64,000 nt of DNA from Kineosporia rhizophila (GTDB lineage Bacteria; Actinomycetota; Actinomycetes; Actinomycetales; Kineosporiaceae), in assembly GCF_021277265.1 (NCBI RefSeq), contig NZ_JAJSOH010000024.1:1-64000 (forward strand). The letters are read 5' to 3'. Under the pieces are notes generated by a model. It had not been told where the DNA came from, made no database searches, and saw only the letters and a list, made by a program, of their open reading frames with translations. Both the position numbers and the translations under genes were made by a program. Positions within the stretch are counted from its first letter, which is position 1. Each line of letters opens with the position of its first letter. Positions 41,940 to 50,349 of the stretch are shown in pieces.

Positions 41940-42788
41940 ATGGGATCGGAGCGTGAGACAGGCCGCAGAGCGCGAGTTCTCGGCGCCGACGACCAGCACG
42001 GCCACGAGCCCTGGCCGCAGACCTGGTCGAGCGCCGGCGACGACGTGGACGAGGAACGGGCCCTGCGTGAGCTGCGCGAGAGCCTGATCCGCGGCCGGGT
42101 TCCGGGCGGTGCCCGGTGGGAGGTTCCGCTGCGCGCGGCAATCGCTGTGGCCGTGGCGGCGCTCATGGTGGTGGCTGTCGTGGTCGTGTTCCTTCTGCGC
42201 TCCGACGGCGGTTCGGAAGGAGCACTGATCGACGAAAGCGCGCCACTGGTTTCCACTTCCGCTGCGCAGCCGGTTCCTTCGTCTGCTCCGGATGTAACTG
42301 CCGTGGCGGACTCAACGCCGTCCCCCGGGCCCTTGCGTGTGCATGTGGTGGGTCAGGTGCGTGAACCCGGCGTAGTCGCGCTGGGGTCTGATGCCCGGGT
42401 GCAGGACGCGATCGAGGCGGCCGGCGGCGCGACCGGCCGGGCTGATCTGGCCCGCATCAACCTGGCCCGCAAAGTTATTGACGGGGAACGGATCCTCGTT
42501 CCCAAGCCCGGGCAGAAGCTTCCGGCTGAGTCGTCCGATGGTGGTTCGGTGGAAGCGTCCGCCGGCTCTGGCGGGAATGCCGGGTCTGGTTCTGCTGCGC
42601 AGATCGATTTGAACACGGCCAGTGTCACCGAACTGGACGCGCTGCCGGGCGTCGGGCCGGTGCTGGCTGCGCGGATCGTCGAATGGCGCCAGGCGAACGG
42701 CAGATTCGCCACGGTCGACGATCTGAACGAAGTCTCGGGTATCGGCGACGCGACCATGGAAAAGCTGCGCCCTCTGGTCCGGGTCTGA
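41940..42788 (+). CDS. comEA: ComEA-like DNA-binding competence protein
   Basis: A 282-residue ComEA. One membrane anchor (about 66-87), an SLBB domain (about 133-190, RVHVVGQVREPGVVALGSDARVQDAIEAAGG), a Ser/Gly linker and a C-terminal double helix-hairpin-helix (IDLNTASVTELDALPGVGPVLAARIVEWR ... FATVDDLNEVSGIGDATMEKLRPL). It binds incoming double-stranded DNA at the membrane and hands it to ComEC. ATG 41940. The gene and comEC have more A/T-ending codons than their neighbours. Confidence 0.95.
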   Translation: MGSERETGRRARVLGADDQHGHEPWPQTWSSAGDDVDEERALRELRESLIRGRVPGGARWEVPLRAAIAVAVAALMVVAVVVVFLLRSDGGSEGALIDESAPLVSTSAAQPVPSSAPDVTAVADSTPSPGPLRVHVVGQVREPGVVALGSDARVQDAIEAAGGATGRADLARINLARKVIDGERILVPKPGQKLPAESSDGGSVEASAGSGGNAGSGSAAQIDLNTASVTELDALPGVGPVLAARIVEWRQANGRFATVDDLNEVSGIGDATMEKLRPLVRV

Positions 42789-42804
42789 ATCCAATGAAGG
42801 ACGG

Positions 42805-45801
42805 GTGGCGCGGGTGAGCGCGACGGCGGAGGTTTCGGGGGAGCGGAGCTTCTGGGCCGACATCCGGGAGTGGGCCGGTGGAAGCAGCGACCCCGCCGTG
42901 CGGCGCCGAGTTCCCAGACCACATCCGGATCTGCGCCTACTGCCTGGGGCCGGGCTGACCTGGCTGACGGTGTGGGCAGCGCTGCTGCTGCCGGCTCACG
43001 TGGTTCTGCTGGTCGCGGCCGTGCTGGGCCTTGGGTTAGCAACTGGACTGCTCGCTGCGGTGCTTCGCGATCGGCGTGCTGCCGCGGCTCTGGATCCTGC
43101 TCCTGCTCCGGCCTTCTTGCCCCGCGCTGACCAAACCACGCGAATGACCCTGGCTGCGTCCTCAGTGGACTTTCGGGCTGGCCGCAGGCGCGGACGAAGA
43201 GCAACGTCAGGCAACGCGCGGTCTGAGCGGCCGCGAGGGTCGCTCAGACCTGCCGGGTCTGCCGGGCCTGCCAGGCCTGCCGGGTCCTCGCGGGCCGGTG
43301 GGCCAGGCGGCCTCAGAGGGCCTGGTCGACCCAATGGGATGACCAATCCCGCTGGGCGCGGCGGGCCTGGCGTGCCTTCGGAAGGCGGTGGGCCTGAGGG
43401 ATGCGGTGGGTGTAACTCACGTGGTGAGCCTGGAGAGTGTGGCGCATTTAATGGGGGTGGCGGATCTGGAGGGCGCGGCGAGTTTGGAAGGCGTTGCAGG
43501 CCCGAGAGACGTGGCAGGCCCGTAGGGCCTGGCTGGTCTGGTTGCCGTGACTGGCCAGGCCGGCACCGCGGGCCGGGTCGTAGTCGGGCGCGGACTCCGC
43601 CGGTAGCCCTGGGGGCGGGCTTCCTGCTGATTCTGGCCCTCGTTGTGCCGGTTCTCTCCCTTACCGGCCTGCGGTTGCTGGATCGGGAGCGGGATCCCCT
43701 CACCGTTGCTGCCGAGGCCGGTCTGACAGCGCGTTTCTCCGGTCAGGTGTCCGGTGACCCTAAGGAGGTGGCTAGCGAGTCATTTGGTGGAGAAAAGCTT
43801 TTCGTGGTCCGGATTCGGCTGAAACGCCTTGAGGTTCGCGGTCGCCCCCTGTCGAGTGATGCGTTGCTCGTGGTGCTGGCCTCTGGTGCATGGGGCGAAG
43901 TGGTTGCGGGGCAGCAGGTCACGGCCATGGGCAGGCTCGAGCCGGGCGAGCCTGGGCAACCCGAGGCGGCGGTGGCTTTCCCGCGGTCCGCGCCGGTCGT
44001 CACCGATCCGGGGTCTTGGCCCTGGCGGCTCGCCGAGCACCTGCGCGATGGGCTGCGGGAGGCCTGCGCCGGGCTGCCTGACGACGCTCGTGGTCTGCTT
44101 CCCGCACTGGTGGTCGGTGACACCTCCAACCTTGACCCGGAACTGAAAGAAGACCTGCAGGCTGCTGGACTGACCCACCTGACCGCGGTAAGTGGTAGCA
44201 ACGTGGCCATTCTCGGCGCGGCCTGCTTCCTGGTCGTGGGCGCGATCGGCGGGCGTCGGCAGGTGCAGGTGGTTGTGACCGTCCTGGTCATCGGCGGCTT
44301 CGTGATCCTGGCCCGGCCGGAACCGAGCGTCGTGCGAGCCGCGGTGATGGGGTTGCTCGGCCTGGCCGGGGTGTTGATGGCCCGGCGTGGTGCGGGCGTC
44401 CCGATGCTCGCGGCCACCGGAGTGATCCTGCTCGGCGCCGATCCCTGGCTGGCCCGCAGCTTTGGCTTCGCTCTGTCGGTGCTGGCCACGGCCGGCCTGC
44501 TGCTTCTGGTTCCGGTCTGGCTGCACCGGCTCCAGCGCTGGCGGCTGCAGGCACTCGTGCTGGCCGTTGCGGTGCCGCTGGCCGCGCAGGTTGCCACGGC
44601 TCCGGTGACGGTTCTGCTCGACCCCGTGGTCAGCCTGGTCTCGGTCCCGGCCAACCTGCTGGTCGGCGCGGCGGTCGCACCGGCCACCGTCACGGGCGTC
44701 GCCGCGGCGGCGTTGTCGGTGGTCTGGCCCGATGCGGCGGCTGCGGTGGCCTGGGTCGGTGGTCTGGCCACGCAATGGATAGCGCTGGTGGCGCATCGGG
44801 CCGCGGACGTGCCGGCAGGCTCGTTGCCCTGGCCCGATGGCGTGCCCGGCGCTGCCCTGCTGGCCGCGCTGACGCTGCTGTGCCTCAGCCTGCTCATGCG
44901 CCGGGCCTGGCGAACGGCCGCGATGCTGCCGCCGCTGATCGCTGCCTGCCTGGTGCTGCCGCGCTGGATGCCGGTTCTCGTCGGCGCTGCGCCGGACGAC
45001 TGGCTGGTGGTGCAGTGCGACGTCGGCCAGGGCTCGGCCACTGCTATCCGCAGCGGGCCCGACCGGGCCGTGCTGGTCGACGCCGGTCCCGACCCCACCC
45101 TGGCCGACCGCTGCCTCCGGCGGCTCGGCGTGCGGCACCTGGACCTGGTGCTGGTCACCCACTTCCATGCCGACCACGCCGAAGGTCTGGAAGGAGCGAT
45201 CGAAGGGCGGGGCAGTCCACCCGTCTTCGTCAGCCCGGTACCCGTGCCCGGCCCGCAGGCCGCCGACGTGAAGGGCCTGATGTCGGCCGACCGAGTGCTT
45301 CCGGTCTCCACCGACGTCAGCGGAACGGCGGGAGCCGCGCCGTGGCAGGTGCGCTGGCGTCTCATCCCGCCCTCGGCCTCTGCGGTGCGGCAGGGCATCG
45401 CCGCTGCATCGGACCCGGAGGGGGAGCAGATCAACAATCTCTCGGTGGTGATGCTGGCCGAGGTGCGAGGGGTACGCATAGCAGCGCTCGGAGACGTCGA
45501 GCCGGAGGCCCAGCGGTCTCTGCTGCGCACACTGACTTCAGTTCCGGGGATGACGGAACCGGTGGACGTCGTGGTGTTGTCGCACCACGGCTCGGCGAAC
45601 CAGGAGGAGGAGCTGTACCGCTTCCTGCACCCTCGGGTCGCCCTGATCGGGGTGGGGGCGGACAACGACTACGGCCACCCGGCCCCAGCGGCTTTGGCCA
45701 TGCTCAGACGCATCGGAGCAGCGGCCTTCCGCACCGACACCCAGGGGCAGATCGCGGTCACCGGCGGGCCGGGGGAGCTGCGGGTGGTCACCTCGGGCTG
45801 A
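42805..45801 (+). CDS. comEC: ComEC/Rec2 DNA channel with large Gly/Arg/Pro insertion
   Basis: A 998-residue ComEC (family usually about 750-850). N-terminal membrane segments at about 51-88, then residues 124-266 are a Gly/Arg/Pro-rich low-complexity insertion (GPGGLRGPGRPNG, GGGGSGGRGEFGRR) with five Cys, then OB-fold (300-400), the competence membrane core (about 430-690) and a C-terminal metallo-beta-lactamase-like domain with HFHADHAEGL near 786 and SHHGSANQEE. It imports single-stranded DNA. GTG 42805 with GAAGG; the gene is 16 bp after comEA. Confidence 0.93.
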   Translation: MARVSATAEVSGERSFWADIREWAGGSSDPAVRRRVPRPHPDLRLLPGAGLTWLTVWAALLLPAHVVLLVAAVLGLGLATGLLAAVLRDRRAAAALDPAPAPAFLPRADQTTRMTLAASSVDFRAGRRRGRRATSGNARSERPRGSLRPAGSAGPARPAGSSRAGGPGGLRGPGRPNGMTNPAGRGGPGVPSEGGGPEGCGGCNSRGEPGECGAFNGGGGSGGRGEFGRRCRPERRGRPVGPGWSGCRDWPGRHRGPGRSRARTPPVALGAGFLLILALVVPVLSLTGLRLLDRERDPLTVAAEAGLTARFSGQVSGDPKEVASESFGGEKLFVVRIRLKRLEVRGRPLSSDALLVVLASGAWGEVVAGQQVTAMGRLEPGEPGQPEAAVAFPRSAPVVTDPGSWPWRLAEHLRDGLREACAGLPDDARGLLPALVVGDTSNLDPELKEDLQAAGLTHLTAVSGSNVAILGAACFLVVGAIGGRRQVQVVVTVLVIGGFVILARPEPSVVRAAVMGLLGLAGVLMARRGAGVPMLAATGVILLGADPWLARSFGFALSVLATAGLLLLVPVWLHRLQRWRLQALVLAVAVPLAAQVATAPVTVLLDPVVSLVSVPANLLVGAAVAPATVTGVAAAALSVVWPDAAAAVAWVGGLATQWIALVAHRAADVPAGSLPWPDGVPGAALLAALTLLCLSLLMRRAWRTAAMLPPLIAACLVLPRWMPVLVGAAPDDWLVVQCDVGQGSATAIRSGPDRAVLVDAGPDPTLADRCLRRLGVRHLDLVLVTHFHADHAEGLEGAIEGRGSPPVFVSPVPVPGPQAADVKGLMSADRVLPVSTDVSGTAGAAPWQVRWRLIPPSASAVRQGIAAASDPEGEQINNLSVVMLAEVRGVRIAALGDVEPEAQRSLLRTLTSVPGMTEPVDVVVLSHHGSANQEEELYRFLHPRVALIGVGADNDYGHPAPAALAMLRRIGAAAFRTDTQGQIAVTGGPGELRVVTSG
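43174..43602 (+). repeat. low-complexity insert within comEC
   Basis: About 430 bp encoding residues 124-266 of ComEC. DNA here is rich in GGGCCTGGC/GCCGGTCT-like short repeats. It stays in frame and separates membrane segments 2 and 3 of the protein. Its codon use (many T-ending Gly codons) differs from the flanks. Confidence 0.75.
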
Positions 45802-45942
45802 GGTGGTTGACGGAAGCGGTGTGGTCGGCGTTGTTTCCAGTGGTCCAGGGCTCCGCTGGTGGTGCGGCCGGGCTGGTGGTGCGAGGCCGGGCCAGGGACT
45901 GAGCCAGCTTTTCGCGTCGCATCGGCTCGGGGCGTGGCGACT

Positions 45943-47022
45943 ATGGTGAGATCCGTGGCTGCAGCAGGAGCGGGTTCGAGATCGCGGAGCGCGTCGAAGT
46001 CGGTGTCGAAGTCGGCGGCGGGCAAGTCGACGGGCAAGGCGAAGAACCCGATCGTCACCCCTGACGAGGTGCGTCCGGCCCCCGTCCTGCTGGTCGTCGG
46101 GGCCGAGGGGGTGCTGGCCGACCGGGCCGTCGCCAACGTGCTGGCCGCGGTCCGGGCCGCCGATCCGGAGACCGAGGTCGAGCGGATGGAGGCGGCCGGG
46201 TACCTGTCCGGCAAGCTCTCCGTGGCCACCAGTCCCTCGTTGTTCGGGGGCAGCAAGGTGGTGGTGCTGGAGAACGTCGAGCAGGCGAACGAGGCGCTGG
46301 TCACCGACGTCACGGCCTACCTCAAGGATCCGGCGCAGGAGGCCTGCGTGGTGATCCGGCACTCCGGGGCGCTGCGGGCCCGTCCTCTGCTGGAGGCCGC
46401 CCGGGCCATCAATGCGCCCGAGGTTCAGTGCCAGCCGATCACCCGTGACGACGAGAAGGTCGAGTTCGCGGCGGAGGAGTTCCGGCGTGGGGGGCGCAAG
46501 ATCGCCCCGGCGGCGATCCGGGCGCTGATCGACGCGGTCGGCAACGACCTGCGCGAGCTGGCCGCGGCGTGCTCGCAGCTGATGTCCGACGACGAGACGG
46601 CGCGGATCGACGTCGACTCGGTGGAGCGCTACTTCGGCGGCCGGGTCGAGGTGACGGGCTTCAAGGTGGCCGACGCGGCAGTCGCCGGGCACGCCGAGGA
46701 GGCGCTCGTGCTGCTGCGGCACGCGCTGGCCACGGGGGCCGACCCGGTGCCGCTGGTGGCCGCGGTGGCGATGAAGGTGCGGGGGCTGGCCAAGGTGTCC
46801 GCGGCCGGCCGGGGGGCCTCGGCCTCGATGGCCAAGTCGCTGGGCATGGCGCCGTGGCAGATCGACAAGGCCCGGCGTGAGCTGAACGGGTGGGACGAGG
46901 GCGGGCTGGCCAAGGCGGTCATGGCCCTGGCCGAGGCGGACGCAGCAGTGAAGGGCGGCGGCCGGGACCCGGTGTACGCCGTCGAACGCCTGGTGCTGAC
47001 GGTGGCCCAGAGCCGCCGGTAG
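45943..47022 (+). CDS. holA: DNA polymerase III subunit delta
   Basis: A 359-residue clamp-loader delta subunit. A Ser/Lys-rich N-terminal extension (1-40) precedes the AAA+-like fold: PVLLVVGAEGVLADRAV is the degenerate N-terminal strand/P-loop region without Walker lysine, as normal for delta, then VVVLENVEQAN and RALIDAVGNDLRELAAACSQL (HolA signature). It opens the beta clamp. ATG 45943; GTG 45946 and 45955 are also possible. In the usual order rpsT would come next; here two small genes intervene. Confidence 0.93.
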   Translation: MVRSVAAAGAGSRSRSASKSVSKSAAGKSTGKAKNPIVTPDEVRPAPVLLVVGAEGVLADRAVANVLAAVRAADPETEVERMEAAGYLSGKLSVATSPSLFGGSKVVVLENVEQANEALVTDVTAYLKDPAQEACVVIRHSGALRARPLLEAARAINAPEVQCQPITRDDEKVEFAAEEFRRGGRKIAPAAIRALIDAVGNDLRELAAACSQLMSDDETARIDVDSVERYFGGRVEVTGFKVADAAVAGHAEEALVLLRHALATGADPVPLVAAVAMKVRGLAKVSAAGRGASASMAKSLGMAPWQIDKARRELNGWDEGGLAKAVMALAEADAAVKGGGRDPVYAVERLVLTVAQSRR

Positions 47023-47040
47023 GCCGGACCGACCCAGATC

Positions 47041-47085
47041 GTCAACATGGGTTGACTGCATCGCAGATCGTCAACCATAGTTGAC
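47041..47085. promoter_or_regulatory. two perfect palindromes GTCAAC-N4-GTTGAC
   Basis: Boxes at 47041-47056 and 47070-47085, both GTCAAC-N4-GTTGAC, start points 29 bp apart and each preceded by AGATC. They end 3 bp before the ATG of the HTH gene. A promoter can be read with -35 TTGACT at 47052-47057 in box 1 and -10 CATAGT at 47076-47081 in box 2 (spacer 18), so occupancy would block transcription. Probably autoregulatory sites of the HTH protein. Confidence 0.75.
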
Positions 47086-47088
47086 CCC

Positions 47089-47307
47089 ATGAGCGAACCC
47101 GCGCCGGAAGCCCTGGTCACTCGCGGTACGGACGCCGACCCGGCGGTCGGGCTGCGTGCCGTCGCGGCTCTGCGCCGCCTGTCCGAGCAACTGGAGAACC
47201 TGCAGGTCGAGCAGGCCCGCCGGCTCGGCTGGTCGTGGGCCGACATCGCCGAATGCCTCGGTGTGACCAAGCAGGCCGTCCACAAGAAGCACTCCCGCCG
47301 GATCTGA
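47089..47307 (+). CDS. small helix-turn-helix regulator
   Basis: A 72-residue protein. The HTH is LGWSWADIAECLGVTKQAVHKKHSRRI (about 46-72); before it, residues 20-45 form a helix (VAALRRLSEQLENLQVEQARR) that could dimerise. The two palindromes end 3 bp before its ATG, so leaderless or very short leader transcription and autorepression are likely. It lies 18 bp ahead of a Clp-N-domain gene; together they form a two-gene module placed between holA and rpsT, which are usually neighbours. Confidence 0.87.
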   Translation: MSEPAPEALVTRGTDADPAVGLRAVAALRRLSEQLENLQVEQARRLGWSWADIAECLGVTKQAVHKKHSRRI

Positions 47308-47325
47308 GACTCTGAGGAGAAACTC

Positions 47326-47886
47326 GTGTTCGAACGCTTCACACAAGCCGCCCGAGCCTCGGTCATCGCCGCCCAGGACGAAGCCCGCACCCTGGAGCAC
47401 GGCCACGTCGGTGCCGAGCACGTCCTGCTCGGCATCCTCGCCACCCCGTCGGTGGGGGAACGGATCCTGACCCGCAGCGGCGCCGACCTGACCGTGCTTC
47501 GCGACTTCGTCGCCCAGAAGAACGCGCCCGGCGATGCCGAGGCCCTGAAGTCCCTCGGCATCGACCTGGACGAGGTCCGCCGCCGGGCCGAGGCGTTGTT
47601 CGGGGCGGGCGCGCTGGACCGGAAGCCGCGTCGCCGCCGGCTCTTCGGGCTCCCCCTGCCCTCCTCGCACATCCCGTTCCAGCGCAGCGGGAAGCGGGTC
47701 CTCGAGGACTCCCTGAAGATCGCTCTTTCACTGCGGCACAACTACATCGGTACCGAACACATCCTGCTGGCCATCCTCGGCCGCCCCGAGAGCACCGCGG
47801 TCGCTGTGCTGCGAGCGGCCGGTGTCGCGCTGGACCAGGAGACGGCCACGGAACTCGTGCTCACCGAGATCCGGCGAAGCGCCTGA
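47326..47886 (+). CDS. stand-alone double Clp N-terminal domain protein
   Basis: A 186-residue protein with two Clp-N repeats: FTQAARASVIAAQDEARTLEHGHVGAEHVLLGIL (5-38) and VLEDSLKIALSLRHNYIGTEHILLAIL (125-151), joined by an Arg-rich linker (99-106). No AAA+ module follows. Clp-N domains bind adaptors or substrates, or arginine-phosphorylated proteins in ClpC. It could act as an adaptor or decoy for ClpC or the substrate-sensing partner of the preceding HTH protein. GAGGAGAAACTC precedes ATG-equivalent GTG 47326. Confidence 0.88.
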   Translation: MFERFTQAARASVIAAQDEARTLEHGHVGAEHVLLGILATPSVGERILTRSGADLTVLRDFVAQKNAPGDAEALKSLGIDLDEVRRRAEALFGAGALDRKPRRRRLFGLPLPSSHIPFQRSGKRVLEDSLKIALSLRHNYIGTEHILLAILGRPESTAVAVLRAAGVALDQETATELVLTEIRRSA

Positions 47887-47891
47887 CCCGC

Positions 47892-47915
47892 CCGGAACGA
47901 ACCGCAACGTTCCGG
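47892..47915. terminator. 8-bp stem hairpin after Clp-N gene
   Basis: Stem CCGGAACG (47892-47899) with CGTTCCGG (47908-47915) and an 8-base loop, 5 bp after the Clp-N stop. It is followed at 47922-47940 by GGCCCACAAACGTCTTCAA, a single arm of the dispersed hairpin family. Confidence 0.65.
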
Positions 47916-47956
47916 ACCGCAGGCCCACAAACGTCTTCAATCGGTTCTTGAAAACA

Positions 47957-47992
47957 CGAAAGCCCGGCCTCCCGAAGGGGGCCGGGCTTTCG
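47957..47992. terminator. bidirectional terminator next to rpsT
   Basis: Stem of 13 bp (CGAAAGCCCGGCC at 47957-47969 with 47980-47992) closing further to a CGAA tetraloop. It has A-rich and T-rich flanks on the two strands, fitting intrinsic termination both for rpsT (minus) and the Clp-N transcript (plus). Confidence 0.85.
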
Positions 47993-48004
47993 TTCAGGCA
48001 GAGA

Positions 48005-48271
48005 TCAGGCAGCCAGCTTGGCGACGGCCTGGGCCAGCGCCGACTTGCGGTTGGCGGCCTGGTTCTTGTGGATGACGCCCTTGCTCGCGGCCTTGTCCAG
48101 CTGCTTGGAGGCGCTGATCAGGGCGGCCTTCGCAGCCTCGACGTCACCGGAGGTCACGGCCTCGCGGGTCTTGCGGACGGCGGTGCGGAGCTGGGAGTTC
48201 ACGGCCTTGTTGCGCAGACGGCGCTTCTCGTTGGTGAGGTTGCGCTTCATCTGGGACTTGATGTTTGCCAC
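48005..48271 (-). CDS. rpsT: 30S ribosomal protein S20
   Basis: An 88-residue S20: MANIKSQMKRNLTNEKRRLRN start, VRKTREAVTSGDVEAAKAAL middle and KGVIHKNQAANRKSALAQAVAKL end are diagnostic. Highly basic, binds 16S rRNA early in 30S assembly. Minus strand with a strong terminator 13 bp downstream and, upstream, the lepA gene divergent as is usual in actinobacteria. Confidence 0.97.
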   Translation of the reverse strand: MANIKSQMKRNLTNEKRRLRNKAVNSQLRTAVRKTREAVTSGDVEAAKAALISASKQLDKAASKGVIHKNQAANRKSALAQAVAKLAA

Positions 48272-48485
48272 TTGATCTTCTCTCGCGATCGTCTAAGTCT
48301 GGTCAACGGTCTGTAGGCACACCGGCAGCGCACTAGGTCAATGCGCAGACCTACCAGGCTACCAGCGATCCCGGAACGCCCGAACCAGCAGGCAGATGGG
48401 GGACGATGCGCGGATCCGGCCGGGGACATGGGACCATGGAGAGTCCGAGCAGTCCGTCGAGCCACACGATCGAGGTAGCGCAGCA

Positions 48486-50339
48486 GTGTCTCCGATGGCC
48501 CACACGGCGCCCGAGCCGTCCGCCACCGCTCCGGAACTCATCCGGAACTTCAGCATCATCGCCCACATCGACCACGGTAAGTCGACCCTGGCCGACCGGA
48601 TGCTGCAGCTCACCGGCGTCGTCGAGGCCCGGCAGATGCGCGCGCAGTACCTCGACCGGATGGACATCGAGCGCGAGCGCGGCATCACGATCAAGTCCCA
48701 GGCCGTCCGTATGCCCTGGGAGGAGGACGGTGTCTCCTACGCGCTGAACATGATCGACACGCCCGGTCACGTCGACTTCACCTACGAGGTCTCCCGGTCG
48801 CTGGCCGCCTGCGAGGGCGCCGTGCTGCTGGTCGACGCGGCCCAGGGGATCGAGGCGCAGACCCTGGCCAACCTGTACCTGGCGATGGAGAACGACCTCA
48901 CCATCATCCCGGTGCTGAACAAGATCGACCTGCCCGCGGCCCAGCCCGAGAAGTACGCCGAGGAGCTGGCCAAGCTCATCGGCTGCGAGCCGGAGGACTG
49001 CCTGAAGGTCTCCGGTAAGACCGGGGTCGGCGTGGACGCGCTGCTGGCCCAGATCGTGCGGCAGGTCCCGGCCCCGGTCGGCGACCCGGACGCCCCGGCC
49101 CGGGCGATGATCTTCGACTCGGTGTACGACACCTACCGCGGCGTCGTCACCTACGTCCGGGTGATCGACGGCAAGCTGCACCCGCGTGAGCGGATCGCGC
49201 TGATGTCCACCAAGACCACCCACGAGCTCCTCGAGATCGGCGTCAGCTCCCCGGAGCCGACGCCGACCCGGGGCCTGGGCGTGGGGGAGGTGGGCTACCT
49301 GATCACCGGCGTGAAGGACGTGCGTCAGTCGAAGGTCGGCGACACCGTCACCAACAACGCCAAGCCGGCCAGCGAGGCGCTCGAGGGGTACCGCGAGCCG
49401 CTGCCGATGGTGTTCTCCGGTCTGTTCCCGATCGACGGCTCCGACTACGGCCCGCTGCGTGAGGCGCTGGACAAGCTCAAGCTGAGCGACGCCGCGCTGG
49501 TCTACGAGCCGGAGTCGTCGGTGGCCCTGGGCTTCGGGTTCCGCTGCGGCTTCCTCGGCCTGCTGCACCTGGAGATCGTCCGGGAGCGGCTGGAGCGCGA
49601 GTTCGGGCTGGACCTGATCTCCACCGCCCCCAACGTCATCTACCAGGTGACGATGGAGGACGGCTCGGAGATCACGGTGACCAACCCGTCCGAGTTCCCC
49701 GGCGGCAAGGTCAACGAGGTGCGCGAGCCGATCGTGCGGGCCACCATGCTGGCGCCGGCCGAGTACATCGGCTCGATCATGGAGCTGTGCCAGGAACGGC
49801 GCGGCTCGCTGCGCGGCATGGACTACCTGTCGGAAGACCGGGTGGAGATGCGGTACACGCTGCCGCTCGCCGAGATCGTGTTCGACTTCTTCGACCAGCT
49901 GAAGTCCCGCACCAAGGGCTACGCCTCGCTCGACTACGACACCGACGGCGAGCAGGTGGCCAAGCTGGTCAAGGTCGACATCCTGCTGCAGGGCGAGCCG
50001 GTCGACGCGTTCAGCACCATCGTGCACGCCGACAAGGCCTACTCCTACGGCGTGATGATGACCGGCAAGCTGCGCAAGCTGATCCCGCGCCAGCAGTTCG
50101 AGGTGCCGATCCAGGCCGCGATCGGGGCCCGGATCATCGCCCGCGAGAACATCAGCGCGATCCGGAAGGACGTGCTGGCCAAGTGCTACGGCGGTGACAT
50201 CAGCCGCAAGCGCAAGCTGCTGGAGAAGCAGAAGGAAGGCAAGAAGCGGATGAAGATGGTCGGCCGGGTGGAGGTTCCGCAGGAGGCCTTCATCGCCGCG
50301 CTGTCCAGCGACGCTCCGACCGGAGACCGTAAGAAGTAG
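48486..50339 (+). CDS. lepA: elongation factor 4 (LepA)
   Basis: A 617-residue translational GTPase. G1 is AHIDHGKST (26-34), G3 DTPGHVDF, G4 NKIDLP, and RERGITIKSQAVRM is switch I. The C-terminal LepA-specific domain ends SRKRKLLEKQKEGKKRMKMVGRVEVPQEAFIAAL, a diagnostic motif. LepA back-translocates or rescues stalled ribosomes. GTG 48486 (MSPMAHT) chosen, with ATG 48495 as alternative; the frame is open upstream to 48396 without family similarity. Confidence 0.97.
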   Translation: MSPMAHTAPEPSATAPELIRNFSIIAHIDHGKSTLADRMLQLTGVVEARQMRAQYLDRMDIERERGITIKSQAVRMPWEEDGVSYALNMIDTPGHVDFTYEVSRSLAACEGAVLLVDAAQGIEAQTLANLYLAMENDLTIIPVLNKIDLPAAQPEKYAEELAKLIGCEPEDCLKVSGKTGVGVDALLAQIVRQVPAPVGDPDAPARAMIFDSVYDTYRGVVTYVRVIDGKLHPRERIALMSTKTTHELLEIGVSSPEPTPTRGLGVGEVGYLITGVKDVRQSKVGDTVTNNAKPASEALEGYREPLPMVFSGLFPIDGSDYGPLREALDKLKLSDAALVYEPESSVALGFGFRCGFLGLLHLEIVRERLEREFGLDLISTAPNVIYQVTMEDGSEITVTNPSEFPGGKVNEVREPIVRATMLAPAEYIGSIMELCQERRGSLRGMDYLSEDRVEMRYTLPLAEIVFDFFDQLKSRTKGYASLDYDTDGEQVAKLVKVDILLQGEPVDAFSTIVHADKAYSYGVMMTGKLRKLIPRQQFEVPIQAAIGARIIARENISAIRKDVLAKCYGGDISRKRKLLEKQKEGKKRMKMVGRVEVPQEAFIAALSSDAPTGDRKK

Positions 50340-50349
50340 CGGTCGGCGG

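Noticed and set aside
42996..43703. Separate collagen-like gene antisense to comEC
   Set aside because: The minus frame mirrors the low-complexity insert only; the + frame is continuous with ComEC domains on both sides.
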